From the NCBI GenBank assembly GCA_030018055.1, contig JASEGN010000048.1:1-6428 (forward strand): a DNA stretch of 6,428 nucleotides, given 5' to 3'. The position numbers and the translations under genes were made by a program. This DNA comes from Candidatus Aenigmatarchaeota archaeon (GTDB lineage: Archaea; Aenigmatarchaeota; Aenigmatarchaeia; CG10238-14; SCSR01). Shown here in pieces: positions 1 to 5,847 of this stretch (within the stretch, counting starts at the first letter, position 1; each line of letters starts with the position of its first letter). The notes below the pieces were generated by a model. It did no database searches, was not told the DNA's origin, and saw only the letters and a program-made list of their open reading frames with translations.

Positions 1-25
1 AACATTTACTTAATCGCTTAATCTC

Positions 26-53
26 TTTTTATTTTTTTCAGTTCCTTTTTTTT
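26..53 (+). terminator. T-rich tract, possible archaeal terminator
   Basis: Three T-runs (T5 at 26-30, T7 at 32-38, T8 at 46-53) lie close together with no hairpin before them. Archaeal RNA polymerase often stops at such U-tracts. It could serve a plus-strand gene ending left of the window, but no such gene is visible. The rest of 1-192 holds no ORF I can support on either strand. Confidence 0.3.
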
Positions 54-185
54 GAAACTTAGACTTCTTTTCAGCTTTTTCTAACATCAAATATACCAGC
101 GCAACTCAAGCGGTGAAATTAACATCTCTCTTAGTTATCAATTAACCAAATGTTTGAAATTACTAAAAATCCATTTCATTAACCT

Positions 186-192
186 AAAAAAA
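186..192 (-). terminator. T7 run directly after the retropepsin gene
   Basis: On the minus strand the TAG stop of the protease gene is followed at once by seven T residues. This is a typical hairpin-free archaeal termination signal and would end the DUF5678-like/protease transcript. Confidence 0.45.
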
Positions 193-603
193 CTAATAGA
201 TTATTCGAGTCTTTTCTCCTTTTACAAAGCTTACATCAAACAAATCCAGAGCTTTTACCCTTCCAAAAATACATGGCACATCATCAGAATCAGCCAATGC
301 AACCGGGGTAACAATCTCCTTTTCTCCAATTCTTACTTTTAATATGTGTAAATAGGCAATTAACCTAACACCTGGAATAACTCCTTTAATCTCAATATAT
401 TTTCCTTCGCTGATATCTTCGACCAATATATTTCCCATAAATCTTGGCAACACGCAGAAATCTGCACCTGTATCAGCTAATACTTCATCTAGCCAAATCC
501 ATCTATTTTTCTTTGGAGAGAAAATTTGTATCTCTATTTTAGGTCTTTTAACTTCTTTAAATATGTTGCTTTCTTCTTTATGATAAGGAAATTCTATATC
601 CAT
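193..603 (-). CDS. Retropepsin-like (clan AA) aspartic protease
   Basis: This is a single-domain protein of about 136 residues. The catalytic loop LADTGADFCVLP carries the DTGA triplet (Asp44-Ala47 from the chosen start), set in a beta-strand context typical of retropepsins. A later segment, VPCIFGRVKALDLFDVSF, matches the C-terminal strand pattern of this fold (hydrophobic-G-R, then F/D). One DTG site per chain means that an active enzyme must be a homodimer. No signal peptide or membrane segment is seen, so it should be cytosolic. The substrate is unknown. An ATG at 636 would add 11 residues, but ATG603 is preferred because the IEFPY segment that follows is a usual beginning for archaeal members and the overlap with the upstream small gene falls from 43 to 10 bases. 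Neither start has a clear SD, so translation is probably coupled to the upstream gene. The fold assignment is strong; the function is inferred from the family. Confidence 0.8.
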   Translation of the reverse strand: MDIEFPYHKEESNIFKEVKRPKIEIQIFSPKKNRWIWLDEVLADTGADFCVLPRFMGNILVEDISEGKYIEIKGVIPGVRLIAYLHILKVRIGEKEIVTPVALADSDDVPCIFGRVKALDLFDVSFVKGEKTRIIY

Positions 604-758
604 ACGCAAACCAGAATCTTTTCTTTTGTACGCCATGCAATAGAGACTTTCTTTTTTGGATATTTCTTAACAATCTGATCATAGACTTTTGTTGGATTCA
701 GACCTTTCCATACCTCCTTTCCTTCAACCTTTATAACATACTCAAATCTCTTTTCCAC
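594..758 (-). CDS. Small DUF5678-like protein, GTG start
   Basis: This 54-residue protein begins with VEKRFEYVIKVEGKEVWKG and ends with KILVCVWI. The order is a short beta-hairpin around a V-x-G-K core, a helix with NPTKVYDQIVKKYP, and a final hydrophobic strand. This pattern fits the small archaeal DUF5678 proteins, whose role is unknown. The GTG start at 758 is supported by a GAGGTG SD six bases upstream and by the regular amphipathic pattern of the whole frame. Its stop lies inside the beginning of the retropepsin gene, in another frame, so the two are almost surely co-transcribed. The pairing suggests a functional unit in which this protein could be a substrate, adaptor or inhibitor of the protease, but that is inference. 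The family name rests on pattern memory, not on a search. Confidence 0.72.
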   Translation of the reverse strand: MEKRFEYVIKVEGKEVWKGLNPTKVYDQIVKKYPKKKVSIAWRTKEKILVCVWI

Positions 759-764
759 TAGAAA

Positions 765-770
765 CACCTC
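765..770 (-). promoter_or_regulatory. Strong Shine-Dalgarno for the DUF5678-like gene
   Basis: The minus strand reads GTGAGGTG and then TTTCTA before the GTG at 758. GAGGTG is complementary to the archaeal 16S rRNA tail and six bases is ideal spacing. This site decides the non-ATG start. Confidence 0.75.
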
Positions 771-792
771 ACTAATTATTTATCTTTCCATC

Positions 793-800
793 AATTTAAA
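793..800 (-). promoter_or_regulatory. Candidate TATA box (proximal) for DUF5678-like/protease operon
   Basis: The minus strand has TTTAAATT preceded by a purine-rich CAAGAA that could serve as a BRE. Initiation about 25 bases downstream would fall near 772 and give a very short leader that still includes the SD. A second box at 873-880 is an alternative. Confidence 0.35.
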
Positions 801-872
801 TTCTTGAATAGAACTTAGGTTAAAGGATTCTAACAGTTGATGATATGAATGTTAAGCTGTTAAGTGTTTTTT

Positions 873-880
873 TATTTATA
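873..880 (-). promoter_or_regulatory. Candidate TATA box (distal), TATAAATA
   Basis: The minus strand reads GAAATTC followed by TATAAATA, the best match to an archaeal TATA element in the gene-free stretch 759-1043. Initiation would fall near 850, giving a leader of about 90 bases for the small gene. The same bases read TATTTATA on the plus strand, so the direction is uncertain. Apart from the boxes listed here I see nothing definite in 759-1043. Confidence 0.35.
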
Positions 881-1017
881 GAATTTCAATTATAGTACAC
901 GAATTTAAAAATACCAACCTTTCTTTACTCATAAGTTTTCTTATTAAAAATGCGACCCAATTCATTTGCAACTATAATCAGCGATATGATTACTCTAACT
1001 ACAGCAAACTCTTTTAA

Positions 1018-1026
1018 TTTTTAAAT
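1018..1026 (+). promoter_or_regulatory. Candidate TATA box for the methyltransferase gene
   Basis: TTTTTAAAT is centred about 22 bases before the ATG at 1044, and no SD is present between them. That spacing suits a leaderless archaeal transcript starting at or next to the ATG. Confidence 0.4.
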
Positions 1027-1043
1027 TGAAGAAAATTAATTAT

Positions 1044-1649
1044 ATGAAAAAAACGTTAAGACAATATCAACTTGGGGTAATACTCTCTAGCTTAAAAGAG
1101 CATCCTTCTCCAAAATACTTTTTAGAGCAGTATTCAATTACTCCCGGTATAGCTGCAGAAGTTCTTTTTTTAGCAAAGAAAGACATAAAGAGTAAAGTTG
1201 TTTTCGACCTAGGTTGTGGTACAGGTAGATTCGCTATTGGAGCAGCCTTGCTAGGAGCTAAAGAGGTTTGTGGTGTTGACATGGATCAGCATGCTTTAGA
1301 CGTAGCGATGATGAATGCAACCATGAGCGAAAGAGACACAAGCATGCCAATAACAAAAATATGTAGATGGATAAGGAGCGATGTTGAAAGTTTAGATGCA
1401 AGTTGCGATACTGTGGTTCAATTTCCACCATTTGCCAGGGATAAAGTTTTTTTAAAAAAAGCCCTGGAGATTTCAGAAAATATCTACTCTCTGCATAGAG
1501 CTACTCCAAAAACAAAAAAAGAGTTGGAAAAAATTTGTAAAGAGGCTAAAGCAAAGATAATCAAAACTAAAGAGTTTCCTTATTACATACCATGGGAAGA
1601 GGAGGGAAAAATTGGTAGGAAAATTCTTCTAGTTATTATTAAGAAATAA
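1044..1649 (+). CDS. SAM-dependent methyltransferase, METTL5/COG2263-like, altered NPPF motif
   Basis: This protein of about 201 residues has a Rossmann methyltransferase fold. The N-terminal part (ITPGIAAEVLFLA) matches the 'tP..aae.l.la' entry of METTL5-like predicted RNA methylases. The SAM-binding motif I DLGCGTG is at residues 55-61, followed by IGAALLGAKEVCGVDMD with the acidic residue that should bind the ribose. After the predicted catalytic strand comes DTVVQFPPFA, where family members have (N)PPF; here the Asn position is Phe127. The next stretch, ALEISENIYSLHRA, again matches the family. In this family the NPPF Asn contacts the target adenine amino group, so N6-adenine methylation is doubtful here. 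ATG1044 is preferred over an in-frame TTG at 1026 because a TATA-like box overlaps the latter. The gene stands alone, divergent from the protease pair and convergent with the transglutaminase gene. Fold assignment is firm; the substrate is unknown. Confidence 0.82.
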   Translation: MKKTLRQYQLGVILSSLKEHPSPKYFLEQYSITPGIAAEVLFLAKKDIKSKVVFDLGCGTGRFAIGAALLGAKEVCGVDMDQHALDVAMMNATMSERDTSMPITKICRWIRSDVESLDASCDTVVQFPPFARDKVFLKKALEISENIYSLHRATPKTKKELEKICKEAKAKIIKTKEFPYYIPWEEEGKIGRKILLVIIKK

Positions 1650-1655
1650 AGCTAC

Positions 1656-1660
1656 TTTTT
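1656..1660 (+). terminator. T5 run after the methyltransferase gene
   Basis: A T5 run begins six bases after the methyltransferase stop, in the 24-base gap between two convergent genes. It is a short but reasonable archaeal U-tract terminator. Confidence 0.35.
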
Positions 1661-1673
1661 GACAAGACATGAA

Positions 1674-2771
1674 TTATGGTATAGTTAACCTTGAGTTCAT
1701 CTGAATAATAAAAATACCCTTACTCTTTCCACTACAAAAAGGGTAAGTAGAAGTAGGTTGCATGAATAAACTCCTACAATTTTCCATCATTTTAAATCTG
1801 GATAATTTCCCAGGACAATTTTTAAGCAGGATGTTACTTCCTTTAGAAAAAATAATTCTCTTGCTATCCAGATTTCCAAAGTAATACTCTGGGTCTAAAG
1901 GATTTTTAATTTTTTTCATAAAATTGATAAATTTTTTATCTTTTTTCAATCCCTGAGAAGCTGTACAATCAACTGGTAACCAACCAACATCTTCCAGGTA
2001 AAATTCTGCCCAAGAATGAAATGCTTGACCATCAATTACCCACATACCACTGACACACCTTGCAGGTATCCCTACACTTCGACATAGAGTTACAAATAAA
2101 AGATTAAACTCCCCACAATCACCAGATCTGTTTTTTAAAGTAGGTATTACACCTCTTTGTGCAGGAGGATATTGATAAGTTATATTTTCTCTAACCCAGT
2201 CAAAAATTCTTCTCGCTTTCTCAAAATAATTTCTTTCTTTGATTGTAATCTCTTTTGCTAATTTTTTAATCTGGTTTGTTTGTTCTAGATATTTTTCAGA
2301 AATTGTGTATCTTTTATACAAAAAGGACTTTTTGTTATATTCTTCAATCTTACCAGAATTGATTTTTAATCTAGTTTCATAATTTTTAAGAGTGAAGTTT
2401 GTTGTAAGTTGAAATTCTCCATTCAATTTATCTGAAAAATCAAAAAAATCAATTATATTTTCATTTTCTTCATCCTTGTATGTGTTAGTTGGCTGAATAT
2501 TATATTTTACTTTAACATTTTTCTGATTTCCCCACTCCTTAATCCTGGATACCCAGACAAAAAATTGATTTTTTATTTTACCTTTAGATTCAAAATAAAA
2601 TTTATCATTTCCATATTTTCTAATTAATTTTTGTAATAATTCCGGGTCTCCCAACTTAGTATTTAATTTCGTTCTTAAGCTTAATTGAGATAAAAATTTA
2701 CTAGTTACAACTAAAGTGAAAAGACCCTTAACTTCCTTTGGATTTTTATATTTGAGCCACATATAGATCAT
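1674..2771 (-). CDS. Transglutaminase-like cysteine protease/transferase
   Basis: This 365-residue protein has a papain-like transglutaminase core at about residues 180-310. The three active-site blocks are clear: RSGDCGEFNLLF with the nucleophile Cys219, AFHSWAEFYL with His252, and GWLPVDCT with Asp268. The core continues into YYFGNLDSKRIIFSKG, which is typical of prokaryotic members of this superfamily. The first 160 residues are Lys/Asn-rich, mostly predicted beta-strand and of no family I recognise. I see no signal peptide or transmembrane segment, so it looks cytosolic, whereas many prokaryotic relatives are exported. The tail has three Cys (319, 332, 346) near the end. The real activity could be proteolysis, amidase action or protein crosslinking. 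Start: ATG2771 or ATG2762 (M4); neither has an SD, so a leaderless transcript is likely. It starts 27 bases after the operon that ends with the small coiled-coil gene and may be transcribed separately. Confidence 0.85.
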   Translation of the reverse strand: MIYMWLKYKNPKEVKGLFTLVVTSKFLSQLSLRTKLNTKLGDPELLQKLIRKYGNDKFYFESKGKIKNQFFVWVSRIKEWGNQKNVKVKYNIQPTNTYKDEENENIIDFFDFSDKLNGEFQLTTNFTLKNYETRLKINSGKIEEYNKKSFLYKRYTISEKYLEQTNQIKKLAKEITIKERNYFEKARRIFDWVRENITYQYPPAQRGVIPTLKNRSGDCGEFNLLFVTLCRSVGIPARCVSGMWVIDGQAFHSWAEFYLEDVGWLPVDCTASQGLKKDKKFINFMKKIKNPLDPEYYFGNLDSKRIIFSKGSNILLKNCPGKLSRFKMMENCRSLFMQPTSTYPFCSGKSKGIFIIQMNSRLTIP

Positions 2772-2772
2772 T

Positions 2773-2788
2773 AAAAAGTAGAGAAAAA
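2773..2788 (-). terminator. Double T5 tract ending the alaS operon
   Basis: The minus strand shows two T5 runs (2788-2784 and 2777-2773) 11-26 bases past the stop of the small coiled-coil gene. This is a likely archaeal U-tract terminator for the operon. It sits immediately before the transglutaminase start. Confidence 0.45.
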
Positions 2789-2798
2789 GTTTATTAGA

Positions 2799-2963
2799 TT
2801 AACTTAAATTAATTTTAAGCTTTTCTTCCATTTCCTTAACTTCTTGTCGAAACCTTTCTATTACCCTAGGTAAATCCTTAGCCTCAACCTTAAATATTTT
2901 TAAAGCTTCTTTAAGCAACTTTTCTTTTTTCTTCAGTTCTTGCCATTGTTTTTTTGAAATCAT
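2799..2963 (-). CDS. 54-residue coiled-coil protein resembling the AlaRS tail
   Basis: The frame reads MISKKQWQELKKKEKLL and continues to a TAA at 2801-2799. The product is highly charged, Lys/Glu-rich and nearly all helix, broken by one proline (residue 32, in the segment KDLPRVIERF). It aligns without gaps to the end of the AlaRS in the same operon: residues 10-51 here against AlaRS 728-769, with 17 identities in 42 by hand count. Shared features include KEK near the start, KVE before the turn, D-x-P at the turn and I-x-R after it. This helix-turn-helix coil is the segment that follows the editing domain in archaeal AlaRS. ATG2963 lies 4 bases after the MFS stop, with AGGT seven bases upstream as a modest SD, so it is the last gene of the operon. 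It may be a fossil of a duplicated alaS tail or a free oligomerisation peptide. Reality as a gene is supported by the homology and the context; function is unknown. Confidence 0.68.
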   Translation of the reverse strand: MISKKQWQELKKKEKLLKEALKIFKVEAKDLPRVIERFRQEVKEMEEKLKINLS

Positions 2964-2967
2964 TAAA

Positions 2968-3522
2968 CTAACCTGTCCTTCTTTCTTTAATTAGAAATAA
3001 TAAGGATGTTGCAATGAAGAAGAATAACGAAACAACATAGAATATAATTTGAAAGCCGAATTTACCTATTACCATCCCACCAATTATCATTGAAAAACCA
3101 GCAAAAACGCCAACAACCGTTCGATATTTACCTATCTGTAATCCACGTTTACCCATTTCGGTAGCATCCCCGAGAAACGCTATAGATACTGTCATATATA
3201 TAGCGTTTGTTATTCCAAAAAATATCTGAAGGACATATAATTCTAGAACTGTACGAATTAAAGTGTATGTTAAAATAATAGCCGAAGCAACATAGCCACT
3301 AACAATGAGAAATGGCTTCCTTCCAAATACGTCCGAATATTTACCAACAAAGTACGATGCAAATGATTGGGCGATTATCAACAAACCGAATGCTATGCCA
3401 AGATTTTGTATACTTCCACCTATTTGTTGTACATAAACAACATAGAAAGGACCAAGCAAACCGGATGCAAAACTACCGATGGAGCTGGCCAAAGTAAATA
3501 TTGCTAAGTTAGTTAATTTCAT
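2968..3522 (-). CDS. Half-size MFS transporter (six helices)
   Basis: This 184-residue membrane protein corresponds to the N-terminal half of a major facilitator superfamily carrier. Six hydrophobic segments are visible at about residues 6-30, 41-60, 70-88, 93-117, 131-152 and 157-178. The loop between helices 2 and 3 carries the MFS motif A as GKYSDVFGRKP (60-70), and the loop between helices 4 and 5 has GDATEMGKRGLQIG, also family-typical. Normal members have twelve helices and about 400 residues; here the frame ends at KERRTG just where the central loop would begin, and no second half is found downstream. ATG3522 overlaps the alaS stop as ATGA and has AAGGTGA four bases upstream, so the longer frame from 3561 is not used. 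The substrate cannot be told. It is either a homodimerising half-transporter or a decayed gene. Confidence 0.8.
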   Translation of the reverse strand: MKLTNLAIFTLASSIGSFASGLLGPFYVVYVQQIGGSIQNLGIAFGLLIIAQSFASYFVGKYSDVFGRKPFLIVSGYVASAIILTYTLIRTVLELYVLQIFFGITNAIYMTVSIAFLGDATEMGKRGLQIGKYRTVVGVFAGFSMIIGGMVIGKFGFQIIFYVVSLFFFIATSLLFLIKERRTG

Positions 3523-5837
3523 CGAGTCACCTTCTTCAGCTGTTTTCTCAATTTTTTCCAACTCTCAAACAATCTTTTAATCGCTTTTGGCACGTCCGTA
3601 TCCTCCACTTTTAACTTTTCAGCAACTTTCTTCAAAATCTTTTCTTTCTCTTTTAAATGTTTCAAAGCAACTTCTCCCGAGCAATATTCAATTCTGCAAA
3701 CTCCATCTTGAATCCTCTTGGTTCTGAGAACAGTAATAAATCCAACCTCTCCAGTTGAAGTACAATGTGTGCCTCCACATGCTTCATGGTCTATAGTACC
3801 AACAGAAACTATCCTAAGATTTTTTTCTGGAACAGCCCCTCCTTGATAGATTCTAAATCCGTATTTCTCTTCAGCTTTATTTCTGGGTAAAACTTCGATT
3901 TTTACTGGCAAATCTTTCTCTACAACTTCATTGGCTAGATTCTCTATCTTCTCTACCTCTTCATCAGTCAAGCTTTCATAATGTGTTATGTCCAACCTAG
4001 CTTTGTCAACGTCCTTTTTCGCACCATGTTGCCATACATGTGAACCAAGGATTTCTCTAGCAGCATAATTAATTATGTGAGTAGCTGTATGATGTCTTGT
4101 TAAAATTTCCCTTCTTCGTTTATCGACTTTACAACTAACCACCTTTCCTTCCTTAACTTTTTCTGCCAGCTGGTGGATAATTACATTCCCAATTTTCTGA
4201 ACGTCTACAACTTCTATCCCATCAATCGTACCTCTATCAGAAAGTTGTCCGCCAGCTTCTGCATAAAAAGCACTTTTGTCTAGAACTACAAATCGGTCGT
4301 TTAAAACTTTTAATACTTTTGCCTCGAATTTAGATAAATCTGGATTTTCATAGAACAATAACTTTGTTTCTGGTAAATCGCTAACATCAAATTTAAGTTT
4401 CTCTTCTACTGGTTTTTCTCCCATATGCCTTTCTGTAACTTTAACGTAAAAATCTGGCGGAACTTCTACACCTAACTGCTCGGGTGTTATACCATCTGAA
4501 TCGTATAGTTTAATTAGCTCTTCTTCAGAAATTTTTCTACCTGCTAATGATTCAACGATTCTTTTCGACCTTTCTTTCGTATTCTTATATCTTTTCTCTT
4601 CTATTTTTAGAATTTTATTAACCTGCTCTAAAGACTCGAGTAATTCAGGGTGCATAGGCTTTAAAAATCTTGCCTGTTGCTCAACAACAAAATAAATATC
4701 GAATGGGAACTGAAACTTATCGATAAAACTCAGTGCTCTTCTTAAAACAACCCTTAGATTATAACCCCCACTCACATTACTTGGAATCGCGTTATCAGTG
4801 ATAGCAAAAAGTAACGTTTTAGCATGGTCGACTATAGAATACACTGCACGAATTGGTTCAATCCTTTCTTTCAATTCTTGTGTATCAACTCCCAATTGTT
4901 TCGCCACATCTTTAAATGCTATTTCAATATCGGGTATATCTTCGAGATTTAAACTACCTGCAAGTTTAGCGTACCTTAAAAACAAATCATCGTATTTTAT
5001 ACCCGCTAGCTTATTCAGTCTATTTATTATTGGACCAGAAACAGCATCGTATAAAGTGGGAGTACCTTGGGATATCCAAGCATACCTCTCTAAACCAGCA
5101 CCCATATCGATAACTTTTTCTTTCATTTCTCTATAATTATCTGGAGTGCCAGCAAATTCTGTGAATACAGCATTACCAAGCTCTGCTCCCTTAACATGAT
5201 ATTCTAAAGAATTTCCAAATGCACTCTCTCCGAGCCAAGCATCTTCTATGAAAACTATATCTTCTGGCTTAATTCCAAAAACTTCTGTCAACATTCTGAA
5301 ATCTAAATCTATACATTCGTCCTTCCAGTAACCATTCTTACCATCCCAAAGAGAAGTTTGTTGCACCATGCAAAAAGATGTGTCGGCCCTGCCTGTTATT
5401 CCAACGTTTGGTATATTGTTAAATCTTAGACATATTTGAGGTAATATTGTTGGGTTTGCGGGAAATTCAAAACTAATTTTACCATTTTCTATTCTGTAGA
5501 AATCTATAATTCCGGCGATCGTAAAAAACAATGGATACCATCTGCAAACAACCGGATATCTTTTTAAAGCAGTATGTCCATTTTTAACAAAAAACCTTTC
5601 TATCGCTTTCCAAGCAGTAAAGTAGTCAAACTTCTTTTTTATTGGTGGGTTCCCTATAAACTCATAAGGTCTACAACTTGCATCATTACACATTTGTTGT
5701 TCTGTTAATGTCCAGAAGAATTTACCACATTTAATACATTGCTCTCTTCTAAATCCTAAGTCGTCAAAAAGCTCCACTTTCCAATATCTGTTTGGAGTTT
5801 TTTGGAATTTTTTTATTAAATCTTTTTTTGTAGTCAT
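3519..5837 (-). CDS. alaS: Alanyl-tRNA synthetase, archaeal type, lacking the C-Ala tail
   Basis: The enzyme charges tRNA-Ala with alanine in the cytosol. The product is 772 residues from ATG5837. The N-terminus has the archaeal Cys knob (Cys34, 37, 50, 55; CIKCGKFFW). The class II catalytic core follows, with RYPVVCRW, the NVGITGRADTSF block, YWKDECIDL, the VIDMGAGLERYAWISQGTPT segment and the motif-3-like GGYNLRVVLRRA (357-368). The editing domain has HHTATH (His583, His587) and EACGGTHCTSTGEVG (Cys687, His691), the metal-binding set that removes mischarged Ser and Gly. A short coiled coil (728-769) ends the protein, whereas archaeal AlaRS usually has about 900 residues including a C-Ala domain. 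An in-frame TTG at 5843 is an alternative start, but ATG is preferred. It begins 10 bases after the LAGLIDADG/winged-helix gene and overlaps the MFS gene by four bases, so all are one transcript. Confidence 0.96.
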   Translation of the reverse strand: MTTKKDLIKKFQKTPNRYWKVELFDDLGFRREQCIKCGKFFWTLTEQQMCNDASCRPYEFIGNPPIKKKFDYFTAWKAIERFFVKNGHTALKRYPVVCRWYPLFFTIAGIIDFYRIENGKISFEFPANPTILPQICLRFNNIPNVGITGRADTSFCMVQQTSLWDGKNGYWKDECIDLDFRMLTEVFGIKPEDIVFIEDAWLGESAFGNSLEYHVKGAELGNAVFTEFAGTPDNYREMKEKVIDMGAGLERYAWISQGTPTLYDAVSGPIINRLNKLAGIKYDDLFLRYAKLAGSLNLEDIPDIEIAFKDVAKQLGVDTQELKERIEPIRAVYSIVDHAKTLLFAITDNAIPSNVSGGYNLRVVLRRALSFIDKFQFPFDIYFVVEQQARFLKPMHPELLESLEQVNKILKIEEKRYKNTKERSKRIVESLAGRKISEEELIKLYDSDGITPEQLGVEVPPDFYVKVTERHMGEKPVEEKLKFDVSDLPETKLLFYENPDLSKFEAKVLKVLNDRFVVLDKSAFYAEAGGQLSDRGTIDGIEVVDVQKIGNVIIHQLAEKVKEGKVVSCKVDKRRREILTRHHTATHIINYAAREILGSHVWQHGAKKDVDKARLDITHYESLTDEEVEKIENLANEVVEKDLPVKIEVLPRNKAEEKYGFRIYQGGAVPEKNLRIVSVGTIDHEACGGTHCTSTGEVGFITVLRTKRIQDGVCRIEYCSGEVALKHLKEKEKILKKVAEKLKVEDTDVPKAIKRLFESWKKLRKQLKKVTR
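3527..3533 (-). promoter_or_regulatory. Shine-Dalgarno of the MFS gene inside alaS
   Basis: AAGGTGA lies four bases before ATG3522, within the last codons of alaS. Together with the ATGA stop/start overlap it fixes the MFS start and implies translational coupling between synthetase and transporter. Confidence 0.7.
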
Positions 5838-5847
5838 CTTCAACCAC

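Noticed and set aside
10..87. Lys-rich 25-residue minus-strand ORF starting with ATG at 87
   Set aside because: It is very short and low in complexity, made mostly of the A-runs that are T-tracts on the other strand. It has no SD and no family pattern.
98..116. Small hairpin-like sequence (CAGCGC ... GCGGTG) that could hint at a tRNA or small RNA
   Set aside because: The stem has a mismatch, and no acceptor stem, T-loop GGTTCGA-like motif, or C/D or H/ACA boxes could be found around it.
154..342. Plus-strand ORF of 62 residues opposite the retropepsin gene
   Set aside because: It lies antisense to conserved retropepsin residues and has no SD or recognisable pattern.
831..862. Inverted repeat TAACAG / CTGTTA around an 20-base spacer, plus a nearby GTTAAG direct repeat
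   Set aside because: The arms are only six bases with a long spacer in AT-rich DNA, which is expected by chance. It is not placed as an operator near either promoter box.
1067..1282. Minus-strand ORF of 71 residues inside the methyltransferase gene
   Set aside because: It is a shadow of the methyltransferase reading frame, with no family features of its own.
3523..3561. Longer MFS start at 3561 adding 13 residues
   Set aside because: The added residues are charged, overlap alaS by 43 bases, and precede an excellent SD with ATG at 3522.
4798..5136. Plus-strand ORF of 112 residues inside alaS
   Set aside because: It is antisense to the conserved AlaRS core, rich in Ser/Ile from the opposite strand and unlike any family; it is a shadow frame.
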